A stretch of 64,000 nucleotides of DNA, taken from Stropharia rugosoannulata. Taxonomy: Eukaryota > Basidiomycota > Agaricomycetes > Agaricales > Strophariaceae. Below the pieces are notes generated by a model. That model was not told where the DNA came from and ran no database searches. It worked only from the letters and a program-made list of their open reading frames with translations. The translations under genes and the position numbers were made by a program. Shown here in pieces: positions 46,851-56,123 of this stretch (positions within the stretch are counted from its first letter, which is position 1; every line of letters begins with the position of its first letter). Location of the stretch: contig JANCIK010000002.1 in NCBI GenBank assembly GCA_028532985.1, positions 1 through 64,000 of the forward strand. Reading direction: 5' to 3'.

Positions 46851-49103
46851 ATGACGACTCGAATGCCGGCTCGTGGTGATCGAAGCGCACCGACTTTCGA
46901 CCCCGCAAAGCCGCGTGAGCTCAAGAGATACTTCTCTGAGCTCGAGTTTCATTTCACGGGTGCTAATGTTACAGCTGACGCCGAGAAGAAGCTGAATGCG
47001 ACGCGATACGTCGACGTGGATGTTGCGGACATCTGGGAGACGTTAGCGGAGTTTAGCGACCCTACAAAGACGTATCTCGACTTCAAGAAGGCCGTGCAAG
47101 AGCTTTATCCTGCTGCGGACGAGGAGTACCGTTACACGCTCGCAGATATGGACGTTCTGCTCGGAAATCGCGTGCGCATGGGCATGCACACTCTCTCTGA
47201 CCTCGCCGAATACCACTCCCAGTTTCTGGCAATCACCAAGTTCCTTATCTCGAAGAACCGCCTCTCGGAGTTGGAGCAGAAGCGTGCATATGTTCGTGGT
47301 TTCCCACCCGCCCTCTGGACGCGAATCTCGCAGCGTCTGCAGCTCAAATTCCTTGATCACCTGCCAGATGAGCCATATCCCATTCCTGACGTCCACGCAG
47401 CTGCGCGTTTTGTCTTACATGGCACACAGACTGTTGTCGCACCTGTTGCTGCCCCTCTCCCGTCCATACCCGCTGCGGACTCCGTGATAAAGGCTGAGCA
47501 ACTCGGCTCAATCTTTTCGGAGTTTACAAAGTCAATTATTGACGCGATCAACGCCAATTCGCAGCGTACGCGAGCTGGACCGCCTGCAGAGTCGAGTTCT
47601 CGAGGTGGACCTTGCAACTTTTGTGGCAAGGATCACTTCATGCGAAACTGCGAGCTTGTGGAGGAGTACACACGTGCAGGGAAGGTCAAGCGCAACCACG
47701 AGAACAAAGTAGTCTTACCTACGGGCGCCTTCGTTCCGCGTGATATTCCGGGCGCTTTACTCAAAGATAGGGTCGATGAGTGGCATAGGCGCAATCCTGG
47801 TCAGCTTGCGGTCGCTACAATGTCCTCAAATCTTTTGGGAACGGTACAGAGCGCGCCCAACGTTCAGAGTACGTCCCCAGCATCACAGCCCATGTATCAG
47901 CTCACTGCGGACGACCGCATTGCGATTTTGGAGTCAGAACTCTTTAATCTGCGCACTAGACGTACTGGCTTTACTCCCACCATCCGCACACGCGCACAGA
48001 AGGCACGGGACGCCGAACAGACTGCAAACGACGATGCATTGCGTGAAGACACACCTCCAGCTCACGCAGATCCGCAGCCGCAGCCGCAACCGTCTCAGGC
48101 AATTCCCAACAAGCGCAGTGATGTAACACAGGCCCCAGCACTCCCAGAACTCGATGATGAGCCTGAACATCCGTTCCGCAACGTGCGCGATGCAAATTAC
48201 CTCCCGCCTTCGCACCGAAATGTTGCTGCACCTGTCCATGTCGCTCCGAAGAAGCCAGAGCCTGCGTATCGCACTGCCGCACCGATACAAGATGCAGATG
48301 TTGCTAGTAACGTCTACAATCGTTCTCTCGACGTCCCGGTTACGCTCACGCAGCGCGAGTTACTTTCCATTGCCCCAGACGTTCGCGCGCAGTACAAAGA
48401 GGCGACTACAGCGAAGCGCACACCTACTGGCGACCCCACGGTGCAAGTAAACCTCGTGCGCGAGCCGCAGGTGCCACAGACCGGTCAGGATGCGTATAGT
48501 ACGCGCACTGCGTCGCTTGCGCTCGCTGGTAGTCAACATCGCAGCCTGCCGCAAGGTGCGCTTGTTATTGACGACCCATTTGATCAGTACTATCGCTCTC
48601 TTCGTCCTGGCGAAAGTCCCGACCCCAACCGCCTCATAGTTTCGAAAGAATCGGCTGCATTGCGTTCTATATTTCCGGTGGTAGACAACAGCCTCAAGAT
48701 AGAATCCATCCTCGACCCCGGGAGTCAAATTATCGCCATGTCCGAGGAAGTATGTCATGCGCTGTCTCTCGTTTACGATCCGTCGATTACCTTAAACATG
48801 CAGTCAGCGAACGGCGAGGTTGATAAGTCTCTCGGGCTTGCGCGCAACGTCCCATTCCGTATAGGCGACCTCACACTCTACATGCAGGTGCACGTCATCC
48901 GGACACCAGCCTACGACATTCTTTTGGGACGGCCATTTGACATTCTCACGGAGAGCGTAGTGCGCAACTACCTCAATGAGGAGCAGACGATCACCATCTC
49001 AGATCCGAATACGGGACGAGTAGCAACCGTACCCACTGTGCCTCGAGGACAGCCGCGTTTTGTAGCCTCTCGTCATACGGATTTTCATGGAGCGAGGATC
49101 TAG
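46851..49103 (+). CDS. Gag-protease polyprotein of the Gypsy element
   Basis: The frame is open from 46512, within the end of the LTR, but the first ATG in frame is at 46851, giving 750 residues. The Gag capsid-like region is followed by a zinc knuckle near 47613 (CNFCGKDHFMRNC). It reads C-x2-C-x3-H-x4-C, one residue shorter than the usual x4 spacing. A Pro/Gln-rich linker follows. Near 48711 is the retropepsin active site LDPGSQI, and near 48917 the matching YDILLGRPF motif. The ORF ends at TAG 49101-49103, overlapping the next frame by about 124 nt. The protein packages element RNA and processes the polyprotein. Confidence 0.9.
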   Translation: MTTRMPARGDRSAPTFDPAKPRELKRYFSELEFHFTGANVTADAEKKLNATRYVDVDVADIWETLAEFSDPTKTYLDFKKAVQELYPAADEEYRYTLADMDVLLGNRVRMGMHTLSDLAEYHSQFLAITKFLISKNRLSELEQKRAYVRGFPPALWTRISQRLQLKFLDHLPDEPYPIPDVHAAARFVLHGTQTVVAPVAAPLPSIPAADSVIKAEQLGSIFSEFTKSIIDAINANSQRTRAGPPAESSSRGGPCNFCGKDHFMRNCELVEEYTRAGKVKRNHENKVVLPTGAFVPRDIPGALLKDRVDEWHRRNPGQLAVATMSSNLLGTVQSAPNVQSTSPASQPMYQLTADDRIAILESELFNLRTRRTGFTPTIRTRAQKARDAEQTANDDALREDTPPAHADPQPQPQPSQAIPNKRSDVTQAPALPELDDEPEHPFRNVRDANYLPPSHRNVAAPVHVAPKKPEPAYRTAAPIQDADVASNVYNRSLDVPVTLTQRELLSIAPDVRAQYKEATTAKRTPTGDPTVQVNLVREPQVPQTGQDAYSTRTASLALAGSQHRSLPQGALVIDDPFDQYYRSLRPGESPDPNRLIVSKESAALRSIFPVVDNSLKIESILDPGSQIIAMSEEVCHALSLVYDPSITLNMQSANGEVDKSLGLARNVPFRIGDLTLYMQVHVIRTPAYDILLGRPFDILTESVVRNYLNEEQTITISDPNTGRVATVPTVPRGQPRFVASRHTDFHGARI

Positions 49104-49153
49104 GCGTCTATGGCGATCAAGTAGCACTCAAGGTACGTGTAAATGATGGACAT

Positions 49154-52100
49154 ATGTATATAGAAGCCATTCAGTCCCTAGATACCTCGCCTTCCCTTTC
49201 TACCTCGTATATTTCTGCATGTGATGATGATATTTATCCGTCTTCTTTTATTAATTCGTTTGCTACAGATACATCACATTCTCCACCTTATTCTTCGTAT
49301 CCTGTTAATTCTTACACGCATACGAGCTCTTCTGGTTCTTCTCAGCCCCAGGAATCAAATTGTACATACAATATTTCTCTTCCTTCGTCTTCATATACTA
49401 CGGACACATCTCATTCGATTTTTGCTGCTACCAAGAAGAAGTATAAACCTGTTTCGAAACGGACTCGTCCTATTTACGGAGAGCTGCCTGAGAAGTACCG
49501 CATTGTGCGGGACATCAAAGGCGACCCTCTTGCCCACTTACCCCCACTCAGCACGTCTCCCCCACCTTTCCAGCCAACTGGACGATATACGGAAGAGCGT
49601 ATGAAGCAGATGGATGCTGCACACAACTCGTCTTTCCTATGGCCCGCCGAACGCGACCTTCTGCATCATTTTATGATGCTTCATCAAGACGCCTTCGCAT
49701 GGAATGACACAGAGCGTGGTCATTTCCGTGAGGACTTCTTCCCACCTGTAGAAATTCCAGTCGTTCCCCACAAGCCGTGGATTGTTCGCAATCGTCCCAT
49801 ACCGCCAGGAATATATGACGAGCTCTGTCGTTTGCTGCAGAAGAAGTTAGATGCTGGAGTACTGCAGCGTTCGTGTGCATCGTACCGTGGAGGTTGGTTT
49901 GCCGTAGTAAAGAAGGATGGCAAGTCTCTTCGTATTGTTCAGTCGCTGGAACCCCTTAACGCCGTGACAATTGCTCATTCTGGAGTACCGCCATTCACTG
50001 AGCAAATTGCGGAGCAGTTTGCAGCACTTGCTTGCGTAGGATTGCTGGATTTATTTGTTGGGTATGACGAGCGCGCACTGGCCGAATCTTCACGCGACTA
50101 CACAACTTTTCAGACCCCGTTTGGACCACTACGCCTCACCACCTTGCCGATGGGGTGGACAAACTCCGTCCCTATTTTCCATGACGACGTCACACATATT
50201 TTGCAGCCCGAAATCCCTCACACCACCATACCATACATTGACGACGTACCTGTGAAGGGACCACGCACACGCTACATATTACCGACCGGAGAATTTGAGA
50301 CTATTCCTGAAAATCCGGGGATTCGTCGTTTTGTCTGGGAGCACTTTCAAGGGCTTAACCGCGTCGTTCAACGGATGAAATATTGCGGCGGCACATTCTC
50401 TGGAGTCAAGTCAATATTGTGTGCACCTGAAGTGACCATTCTTGGCCATCGTTGCACATATGAGGGTCGCTTGCCAGATCTTTCGCGTGTAGCAGCTATT
50501 TCGAACTGGGGACCGTGTAAGGACTTGTCTGACGTGCGCTCGTTCCTTGGGACGATTGGTGTATGCCGTATTTTCATCCCGCACTTCTCTCATCGCGCCC
50601 ATCACCTTATCAAGCTCACGCGCAAAGGTCAAGACTTCGAGTGGACGGATGATCAAGCCCGTGCACAAGAAGATCTTAAACAAGCGCTTCTCCAGTCTCC
50701 TGCGCTTCGCCCTATCGATTATACATCCCCTGCACCAGTAATTGTCGCGGTGGACACGTCTAACATTGCTGTCGGATACATACTTGCTCAGTGTGTGTTT
50801 AACAATCCGCGCATCCGGTATTACGCTCGCTTTGGATCCATTACTCTCAATGAACGCGAGTCGCGATACTCACAACCTAAACTCGAGTTGTATGGCTTAT
50901 TTCGCGCTTTACGGGCGCTTAAGTTATATATCCTGGGTGTGCGCAATCTCATAGTCGAAGTAGACGCGAAATACATTAAGGGGATGCTCGCAAACCCTGA
51001 CATTGCGCCGTCTGCGACGATTAATCGTTGGATTTGTGCTATTCTTATGTTCCACTTCGAGCTAGTACATGTCCCAGGTGTTCTACATGGTCCTGATGGA
51101 TTATCGCGACGCAAACCGCAGCCGGATGATCTTCCAGAGGAGGAGGATGACTTTGACGATTGGATTGACCAAATGAACGGTTTTATGCATATTATTAATC
51201 CCATTTCTTTCGCACCTATTCTGCAACCTCCCTGCCTTATTTATACGTCTTCTGTTCTCTCTGATACTTCAGCAGCTTCGCCTACAAATTCTGGAACACC
51301 TACAACTTTGACTCCCTCGTCTACAGCACCCCCTGTCACTCCGTCTTTGTCCCCTATGTCCTACTCTCACATTCCTCGTTCAGACCTCGCCCACAAAGCA
51401 GATGAACGTCTTCTCAAGGTTCTGGACTGGCACCACACGCTCCAGCGGCCGTCTGACATGTCTGACAGCGAGTACAATACCTTCATAAGGTACTGTACAG
51501 AGTTCTTCGTCACCTCTGAGCGCTTATGGCGTAAGGACGTCCAAGGAAGACACAAGGTCGTTATTTTCCCACACCGGCGCCTATTCATTATCACAGCTGC
51601 GCACGATCACGTAGGGCACCATGGCTTCTATGCAACGAACGTGCTTATCTCAGAACGTTACTGGTGGCCCTACATGGGCTTTGATATATCCTGGTTCGTC
51701 CGTACCTGCCATATCTGCCAGCTCCGTCGCATGCATGACATATTCATCCCGCCTACGGTTGCTATGCCTGCTCCGCTCTTCTCGAAAGTGTACATGGACA
51801 CTCTGCATCTCCCTCCAGCAGGCGGCTTTCGATATATTATCCAAGCGCGCTGTTCACTCACGCATTACCCCGAATATTGCTTGCTTCGCCGCGAGACAGC
51901 TCGTCCTATTGGAGAATGGATTATGCGTGATCTCCTCTGCCGTTATGGTCCGCTTGTCGAAATTGTTACAGACAATGGCGCCCCCATTGTCAAGGCGGTC
52001 GAGTATCTGTCCAAGAAGTACCACATCAATCACATTCGCGTCTCTGGGTACAATTCACAAGCAAATGGTCTTGTAGAGCGGTCACATCTCGACGTGCGAC

Positions 52101-52795
52101 AGGCAGTATTCAAAGCAGCAAATGGAGACCAATCCAAGTGGCACCAGACTGCACACTACGTCTTCTGGTCCGAGCGTGTTACTACTCGACGACGCATGGG
52201 ATGCTCGCCTTATTTTGCGGTTACAGGAACACAACCACTAATCCCACTGGATATTGTCGAAGCTAACTACCTTCTGCCGCCGCCAGATACCATCTTGACG
52301 ACCACAGATCTCATTTCACGTCGTGCCATTGCCCTTTCTAAGCGCCGCTCTGATCTGGAAAAGCTGCGATCTAAGGTTTACGAGGCACGCTTGAAGGCCG
52401 CTGCACGATTCGAGAAAGAGCACGCACACAAGATCCGAGATTTCAACTTTAAGCTTGGGGATCTTGTGCTCATCCGCAACACTCGCATTGCCAAGTCTCT
52501 CAATCGCAAGATGCGCACGCGCTACCTCGGGCCCCTTATTGTGATCTCTCGTAACCGTGGAGGTGCTTACATCTTGGCTGAGCTTGATGGCGCACTCCTG
52601 GACCGCCCCATTGCTGCATTTCGAGTTATACCATACTTTGCACGTCAGAAACTCGACATTCCGCCACTCGAGGAGCTACTGGACGTGTCCCAGCGCCGTT
52701 TGCATGAGATGGAACACAGCATTGCCCCTGACCCAGAGGACGACGATGCCTTGGATTCAGACGAGGAGCCAGATGCTGAGGACAACCCGGAGTAA
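49154..52795 (+). CDS. Reverse transcriptase-RNase H-integrase polyprotein
   Basis: The ORF has 1213 residues from its first ATG at 49154. Its frame is already open from 48980, in the -1 frame relative to Gag. Reverse transcriptase motifs include LPMGWTNS and the catalytic YIDD at residues 361-364. RNase H follows, with VDTS near residue 533 and a C-terminal HVPGVLHGPDGLSRR. The integrase zinc finger has His near 817-823 and Cys 852 and 855. The catalytic triad is Asp882, Asp940 and Glu975, with the standard 34 residues between the last two. A YLGPL motif near 1122 marks the GPY/F region. The tail is acidic, with no chromodomain. No canonical slippery heptamer was found in the Gag overlap, so the expression mode is open. 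Confidence 0.93.
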   Translation: MYIEAIQSLDTSPSLSTSYISACDDDIYPSSFINSFATDTSHSPPYSSYPVNSYTHTSSSGSSQPQESNCTYNISLPSSSYTTDTSHSIFAATKKKYKPVSKRTRPIYGELPEKYRIVRDIKGDPLAHLPPLSTSPPPFQPTGRYTEERMKQMDAAHNSSFLWPAERDLLHHFMMLHQDAFAWNDTERGHFREDFFPPVEIPVVPHKPWIVRNRPIPPGIYDELCRLLQKKLDAGVLQRSCASYRGGWFAVVKKDGKSLRIVQSLEPLNAVTIAHSGVPPFTEQIAEQFAALACVGLLDLFVGYDERALAESSRDYTTFQTPFGPLRLTTLPMGWTNSVPIFHDDVTHILQPEIPHTTIPYIDDVPVKGPRTRYILPTGEFETIPENPGIRRFVWEHFQGLNRVVQRMKYCGGTFSGVKSILCAPEVTILGHRCTYEGRLPDLSRVAAISNWGPCKDLSDVRSFLGTIGVCRIFIPHFSHRAHHLIKLTRKGQDFEWTDDQARAQEDLKQALLQSPALRPIDYTSPAPVIVAVDTSNIAVGYILAQCVFNNPRIRYYARFGSITLNERESRYSQPKLELYGLFRALRALKLYILGVRNLIVEVDAKYIKGMLANPDIAPSATINRWICAILMFHFELVHVPGVLHGPDGLSRRKPQPDDLPEEEDDFDDWIDQMNGFMHIINPISFAPILQPPCLIYTSSVLSDTSAASPTNSGTPTTLTPSSTAPPVTPSLSPMSYSHIPRSDLAHKADERLLKVLDWHHTLQRPSDMSDSEYNTFIRYCTEFFVTSERLWRKDVQGRHKVVIFPHRRLFIITAAHDHVGHHGFYATNVLISERYWWPYMGFDISWFVRTCHICQLRRMHDIFIPPTVAMPAPLFSKVYMDTLHLPPAGGFRYIIQARCSLTHYPEYCLLRRETARPIGEWIMRDLLCRYGPLVEIVTDNGAPIVKAVEYLSKKYHINHIRVSGYNSQANGLVERSHLDVRQAVFKAANGDQSKWHQTAHYVFWSERVTTRRRMGCSPYFAVTGTQPLIPLDIVEANYLLPPPDTILTTTDLISRRAIALSKRRSDLEKLRSKVYEARLKAAARFEKEHAHKIRDFNFKLGDLVLIRNTRIAKSLNRKMRTRYLGPLIVISRNRGGAYILAELDGALLDRPIAAFRVIPYFARQKLDIPPLEELLDVSQRRLHEMEHSIAPDPEDDDALDSDEEPDAEDNPE

Positions 52796-53161
52796 TTGGA
52801 GCATCGATTATAGTGAGGAGGAGCGTATTGTGGTGCGCCTTTCATGTTATATGCTTAATTATTCTTCATACTTTGAACTTCATACTATTGTTTTCTTTTT
52901 ATTCTAATTGTTTCACTTTTCATTCGAAGAAATACGGACAATTTATAGTTGAAAGTATATTCCAATTCACACATCTTTTTCTTTCTTAAAAGCTCTGATA
53001 CATCACGCTTCAAAACGACGACCGCTTTTCAGAAACATTTTATACATAATATCTTCTTCAGCATATTTTCTTTATTTTGAATTTCTGTTTCTTTGATCAT
53101 ATTCTGACTTCACTACGTATATTTTCGATCCTAGCACTGACTGGGGACAGTCAGTATTATA
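52796..53161 (+). other. 3' untranslated region of the Gypsy element
   Basis: This is an AT-rich stretch without an ORF. ATTATAGTGAGGAGGAG near 52808 closely resembles the polypurine tract at the LTR border, as if the tract had been duplicated. Confidence 0.6.
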
Positions 53162-53173
53162 GTGGGGAGGAGA
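53162..53173 (+). promoter_or_regulatory. Polypurine tract
   Basis: GTGGGGAGGAGA directly precedes the 3' LTR, the position required for plus-strand priming. Confidence 0.85.
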
Positions 53174-53756
53174 TGATGAGCCTGCGGCGGCTCTGCGCAC
53201 GGAAACTGCACATAGCGAGCACAGCACGGCGCGCCCAAGTCCAATTCCCACGGCACCCGCGGTGACCGAGACGCTTCCCACGCCATGTACCACATGTCCT
53301 CCACATCCCCGAGCATCTATAACCCCGTGTCCAGGCAACATTTGCATTCTTATCTTTTTCTATTTGATTTCTTACAGTTTCAACAATCTACAAAATGTTC
53401 TGGGCATACGTAGGTGGCGGCAGCACTTTGTCAGTGCCTCTCGGAACTAGTACATAATGTAGAATGTATGTAGGTACAGAGGGAGATTCCCCTCGTTTCA
53501 AGCCCCCGTTTTTGCGTACTGCGTTAGTATCTGCGTTTCCTCGTCGTCTATATCTCTGCGTCTGCGAATATTACTGCGCTTTAGTCTCGTTTAGCCACCT
53601 CGCCTTAATATCATTGTTTTATTTGTGTTTCACTAGGTTGCTAAGTGAAGCGCAACTCGCACGGAATACGCACTTGTTCACGCGTGTTTTGTGTGTCCTC
53701 ATCGTCTAGTATCGTCCCCCTTCGTGCACGCACACAAGGCGCGTGTCAGCGTATCA
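53174..53756 (+). repeat. 3' long terminal repeat of the Gypsy element
   Basis: The repeat is 583 bp and, by block comparison, identical to the 5' LTR. It is followed directly by GCCG and the host protease exon. Confidence 0.95.
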
Positions 53757-53760
53757 GCCG
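53757..53760. repeat. Target-site duplication GCCG, right
   Basis: This is the second copy of the 4-bp target duplication. Counting only one copy, the host exon frame is uninterrupted across the insertion. Confidence 0.85.
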
Positions 53761-55383
53761 CTTGGATGGCACTCCACCGGGACAGTGAATACTACGTGAA
53801 ATTCAATAATTACACTCTTGATACTCAACGCTGACCTCTTCCTCCGTGCATACCTCGCATCTCCAGCATAACTTCGTGAGTCACGTACTGGTCTCCTTCG
53901 AGAGTGTTGAATTAAACGTACCCGCTTTTGCAGAGGCAATAATGCCATATCGTTCAAGGGCGCCCAGAACGCTACGACGAGCGAGAGTTCGGAAGGACTT
54001 AACTTCGTCTTCGTGCAGGATCCAACCCAGGATCCTACTGTTCAAGTCAATCTAGACGCCGCGCGTACAAACACTTTCTACATCGTCAACACAATGCACG
54101 ACTTGACTTACCAGTAAGTTCCATCCTGCGAGATATGTGAGACAATGCGGACTCGGAATATTGAAATTGTTACGTAGATACGGGTTCACTGAAGCGTCGT
54201 TCAACTTCCAGAACAACAATTTCGGCAAGGGCGGTGTGGGGAATGACCAAGTTACCATCTCTGTGCAGGATGCTGCGGGGACTAATAACGCGGACTTCGC
54301 TACCCCTGCTGAGTGCGTCTTCGTTCCATAACATGGGGGAGGCTGATGCGGACTGACAATTATATGTAGCGGACAATCAGGTAGAATGAGTGGGTACCAT
54401 ATCGGCACTTGATACAGAAACGGATATAGCTTATTGGGAAATTAGGGATGTTCTTGTGGACATTCACGACGGTAAATCCATACACTCGGTATAAAGAGAG
54501 TGTTACTGACACCTTGACAGCCCGAGAGAGATGGCGCTCTGGAAAACGACATCGTCACACATGAGATGACTCACGGCGTCACTAACCGCATGACAGGCGG
54601 AGGAACTGGTAGGTGCCTCCAGACGACGGAAGCCGGAGGGATGGGGGAAGGATGGTCTGATACCATGGCTATGTATGTCTGTCCTTCCTGTGCTAGTTAT
54701 GCTGATTAAGACTCGACTTTGCCAGATGGAACGAAATGACCTCGACGGCGACTCCTGATTTCGTCCTTGGACAGTATGTGACTAACAACCCGGCTGGTAT
54801 CCGGTCGCATCCTTACTCCACCAATATGTAAGCTAATTACTATTTGATTCAATGGGTGAACTCACAAGAACTTTCCGAAGGACGGTAAACCCATTGACAT
54901 ACGCCGACCTTCAAACGCGTACAGAAGTCCACGGTAATCCAGCATCTTATCCCATTTCATCGAGGTCGTGATACTGAAGCATGGATTGTAGCCATTGGCG
55001 AGGTGTGGGCGAACATGCTTTACAACGTCTACGCCAACCTTGTGGGGATTCATGGTTTCTCTCCTGATGCGCGCACGGATGCTACTACATCAGAAGGGAA
55101 TGTCGTCTTCATGCATCTGTTCATCGACTCACTCCCTATCCAGCCTTGCAACCCTACTTGTAAGTCAATGTGCGCCGTATTTCATGATTGATATCTAACA
55201 AATTCCACTCACCATGCAGTCTTGAACGCTCGTGATGCTTGGCTACAGGCGGACGTAAATCGCTTCGGAGGAGCGAATGCCTGCGCTCTTTGGGATGCGT
55301 TCGCTAGCCGTGGACTCGGCGTCGGCGCGGCGAACCACACCAATAACTTTGAACTCCCTCCTGCTTGCCCTTCGCCAAACTGA
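53761..55383 (+). pseudogene. Fungalysin (M36 metallopeptidase), 3' part
   Basis: The host exon resumes with LGWHSTGTVNTT and ends at 53795. A 9-nt microexon (53867-53875) follows, then 53934-54113, 54178-54312, 54370-54389, 54446-54471, 54521-54672, 54726-54827, 54881-54933, 54992-55159 and 55220-55383 (TGA). Together with the 5' part this makes 16 exons, 1797 nt and 598 residues, the usual fungalysin size. The zinc motif HEMTH is at 54560-54574, and [11 protein letters not shown] supplies the third ligand. The end (ADVNRFGGANACALWDAFA...) matches the family C-terminus. Every junction has GT and AG, so apart from the retrotransposon the gene looks undamaged. AATAAA near 55437 may be a polyadenylation signal. 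Confidence 0.93.
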
Positions 55384-56123
55384 CAGAAGTTACGCATTGA
55401 TTAGGCCAACATATGCGCTGTATGAAAGACTGCTTGAATAAATTGCATTATCTGATGATGTGAAAGTTACCTGACTATTAAACATTACTATGTACCGAAG
55501 GGTATCACGGGCGAATCTGGACTGGTACTTCACTTACTGCAGTCAGAGTTCTCTACTAAACGAATCCTGGTGAGTCAGCACAGAAGGACAATTGAAGCAT
55601 GAACGAACGTGGGGAGCCTAAAATAGCAAGACGTGCTTACACGGTCATAGGTACCGACCTGTAGAGCGAAGGTTCTGATGATCACTCTTTTGACATGCAC
55701 ATTGACCGACCAAGTACCGTCCTATTTATACTGAGAAGAGGCAGTGAGTCAAGAGGAGGAAGAAGCTCGGATGGCGCGGCGCGCGCCGCCGTCGACGACG
55801 CGATAGGGTAATGCACGTGACCTGATCCGAATAAGGCTCCCCGCGAGCAGATAACGGGGCTGGGGCGGGAGGGGGTCGGCTTGCTCCTGCTCCACCACTG
55901 CAGCAGCCAACAACGCGAAACACCCTCTTCTTATTTCGTCTCGTCTCATAGTCTGGCATTTATTTGCTACAGACTCGATTCCCTCACCTCGACAGCTTCG
56001 TTTATTGGATTTCTGCTTCTTACTACTCTGACTCATATTGTGAGTTATCGCGCCCTTGCTTATTCACGTTCCTTCCCACTGACTTACGCCCAAGGTCTAC
56101 TATAAACCATATATTATATCTTA
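55384..56123. other. Intergenic region between fungalysin and the BCAS3-like gene
   Basis: No gene is supported. Short ORFs here are composition artefacts. A CATATATTATATC stretch lies about 15 bp before the next ATG. Confidence 0.45.

Larger units (their letters stand above)
45943..53756 (+). mobile_element. Full-length Ty3/Gypsy LTR retrotransposon
   Basis: The element is 7814 bp and complete: 5' LTR, primer-binding site, Gag-protease ORF, reverse transcriptase-RNase H-integrase ORF, polypurine tract and 3' LTR. Both ORFs are open, the catalytic residues are present, the LTRs look identical, and a 4-bp target duplication flanks it. It therefore looks young and potentially active. It lies in the same orientation as the fungalysin gene it interrupts. 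No chromodomain is apparent at the integrase C-terminus. Confidence 0.95.
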
